NCBI GenBank assembly: GCA_016190535.1
Contig: JACPQK010000061.1
Span: 1-6,248 of the forward strand
Direction: 5' to 3'
Source of the DNA: Chloroflexota bacterium
GTDB lineage: Bacteria > Chloroflexota > Dehalococcoidia > JACPQK01
Length of the DNA stretch: 6,248 nt
Position numbers and translations under genes: made by a program. This document shows positions 5,359 to 6,248 of this stretch, in pieces. Every line of letters begins with the position of its first letter. The stretch's first letter is position 1. Under the pieces are notes generated by a model. That model made no database searches. It was not told where the DNA came from and was given only the letters and a program-made list of their open reading frames with translations.

Positions 5359-6248
5359 ATGGCGTGGACGGCCACCACTAGGGCGGCAGCCCTATCTGTT
5401 GCCTCCAACAGCCTGCTCATCCTGGCCAAGGTGGCCGTGGGGCTGGCCATCGGCAGTGTGGCCGTGCTGGCGGAGGCCCTGCACAGCGGCATGGACCTGC
5501 TGGCAGCCCTCATCGCTTTCTTCAGTCTGCGCATAGCCGCTCAGCCGGCCGACCGCGAGCACCCCTTCGGCCATGGCAAGGTAGAGGCCCTCAGCGGAGG
5601 CGTCGAGGCCCTGCTCATCTTTGTCGGGGCTGCCCTGGTGGTAGCGGAGGCCCTCCGCAGCCTGCGGAAGGGGCTCGAGCTAGGGGTGGTGGAGTGGGGT
5701 CTGGCGGCAATGCTCCTCTCTGTCGTGGTAAACACGGCGGTGTCCCGGCACTTGTTGCGGGTGGCCCGACGGGAGGACTCCCTGGCCCTGGAGGCCGACG
5801 GTCGCCATTTGACCACGGATGTATATACCTCCCTGGGGGTGCTGGTAGGGCTGGCCCTGGTGCGGGCCACTGGCTGGGAGGTGCTGGACCCGCTGGCGGC
5901 CCTGGGGGTAGCGGGCCTGATCCTGCGCACTGCCTACCGGCTGACCCTCAGAGCCTACCGTGACCTGGTGGATACTAAACTTCCCGAGGCGGAAGAGTCC
6001 CTCATCAGGAGCAGCATCGAGGAGCATATGGGAGAGATGGTGGGCTTCTACGACCTGCGCACCCGGAAGTCTGGCCGGGAGCGCTATATCGACTTGCACC
6101 TGGTAGTAGCCCGCCATGTCAGCGTGGAGGAAGCCCACGGGTTAGCCGACCACCTGGAGGAGGACGTCCAGGCCAAGCTCCCCTACAGCAGCGTCACCAT
6201 CCACATTGAGCCCTGTACTTACCAGCCAGGCCAGTGCCCGGCCCGCTG
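5359..6248 (+). CDS. Cation diffusion facilitator (CDF) family transporter, probably Zn2+ efflux; 3' end outside window
   Basis: This is a membrane antiporter that exports divalent metal against protons. The frame is open from ATG 5359 to the window edge; 296 complete codons are visible and no stop is reached. TM2 carries HSGMD (H42/D46) and TM5 carries HLTTD (H150/D154), the paired HxxxD/HxxxD site associated with zinc preference. HPFGHGKVE (68-76) is the signature loop after TM2. N125 in TM4 and LDPLAAL (176-182) at TM6 are typical. The cytoplasmic C-terminal domain begins near 209 and contains DLRTRKSG, DLHLVV (H247), EEAH (H260) and VTIHIEPC (H282, E284), matching metal-binding positions of YiiP-type proteins. 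C286 and C293 near the visible end may form part of a cytoplasmic metal site. GAGGT at 5346-5350 is the likely ribosome binding site, overlapping the secF stop. The gap after secF is 6 bases, so it is probably co-transcribed. Family is sure; the metal is inferred from the HxxxD residues. Confidence 0.93.
   Translation, partial: MAWTATTRAAALSVASNSLLILAKVAVGLAIGSVAVLAEALHSGMDLLAALIAFFSLRIAAQPADREHPFGHGKVEALSGGVEALLIFVGAALVVAEALRSLRKGLELGVVEWGLAAMLLSVVVNTAVSRHLLRVARREDSLALEADGRHLTTDVYTSLGVLVGLALVRATGWEVLDPLAALGVAGLILRTAYRLTLRAYRDLVDTKLPEAEESLIRSSIEEHMGEMVGFYDLRTRKSGRERYIDLHLVVARHVSVEEAHGLADHLEEDVQAKLPYSSVTIHIEPCTYQPGQCPAR

Noticed and set aside
1..6248. CRISPR array, phage or defence genes, insertion sequence with transposase
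   Set aside because: There are no regularly spaced direct repeats, no transposase or integrase motifs, and every coding region is accounted for by housekeeping families.

Overview
The window is a GC-rich bacterial chromosomal segment. All genes I can support lie on the + strand. It holds the 3' end of ffh (SRP54 protein), about 560 bases with no convincing gene, and a tightly packed run: peptide deformylase (def), an HD-domain CCA-adding/poly(A) polymerase family protein, secD, secF, and a cation diffusion facilitator that runs off the right edge. The gene set is housekeeping. The short, separate SecD (446 aa) and SecF (323 aa), the SecF variant GIEFTSGS, and intergenic palindromes containing GATTCTTCGCTTCGCTC suggest an uncultured or environmental lineage. 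My best guess is Chloroflexota (Dehalococcoidia-like). That guess rests on memory of similar sequences, not on a search.

Layout. Positions 1-498 encode the end of the Ffh GTPase domain and the whole methionine-bearing M domain. Positions 499-1061 hold a 17-base perfect palindrome (554-570), a 66-base element that can fold as a three-way junction (613-678), and a REP/MITE-like palindromic element (736-852). They end with a good sigma-70-type promoter (960-988) and a short structured leader in front of def. From 1062 to the right edge the genes are joined by overlaps or gaps of at most 6 bases: def/cca overlap by 8 bases, cca/secD by 4 (ATGA), secD-secF are 4 apart, and secF-CDF are 6 apart. 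This is most simply one operon read from the promoter at 960-988.

How the genes fit together. Ffh delivers nascent membrane and secreted proteins to the translocon. Peptide deformylase removes the N-terminal formyl group as chains leave the ribosome. The nucleotidyltransferase matures or tags RNA 3' ends, probably tRNA CCA ends. SecD and SecF form the proton-driven accessory complex of SecYEG. The theme is protein synthesis and export, with a probable zinc/divalent-cation exporter attached downstream. I found no new biochemical system. The least explained material is the non-coding DNA between ffh and def, which has three distinct inverted-repeat structures plus a structured def leader.
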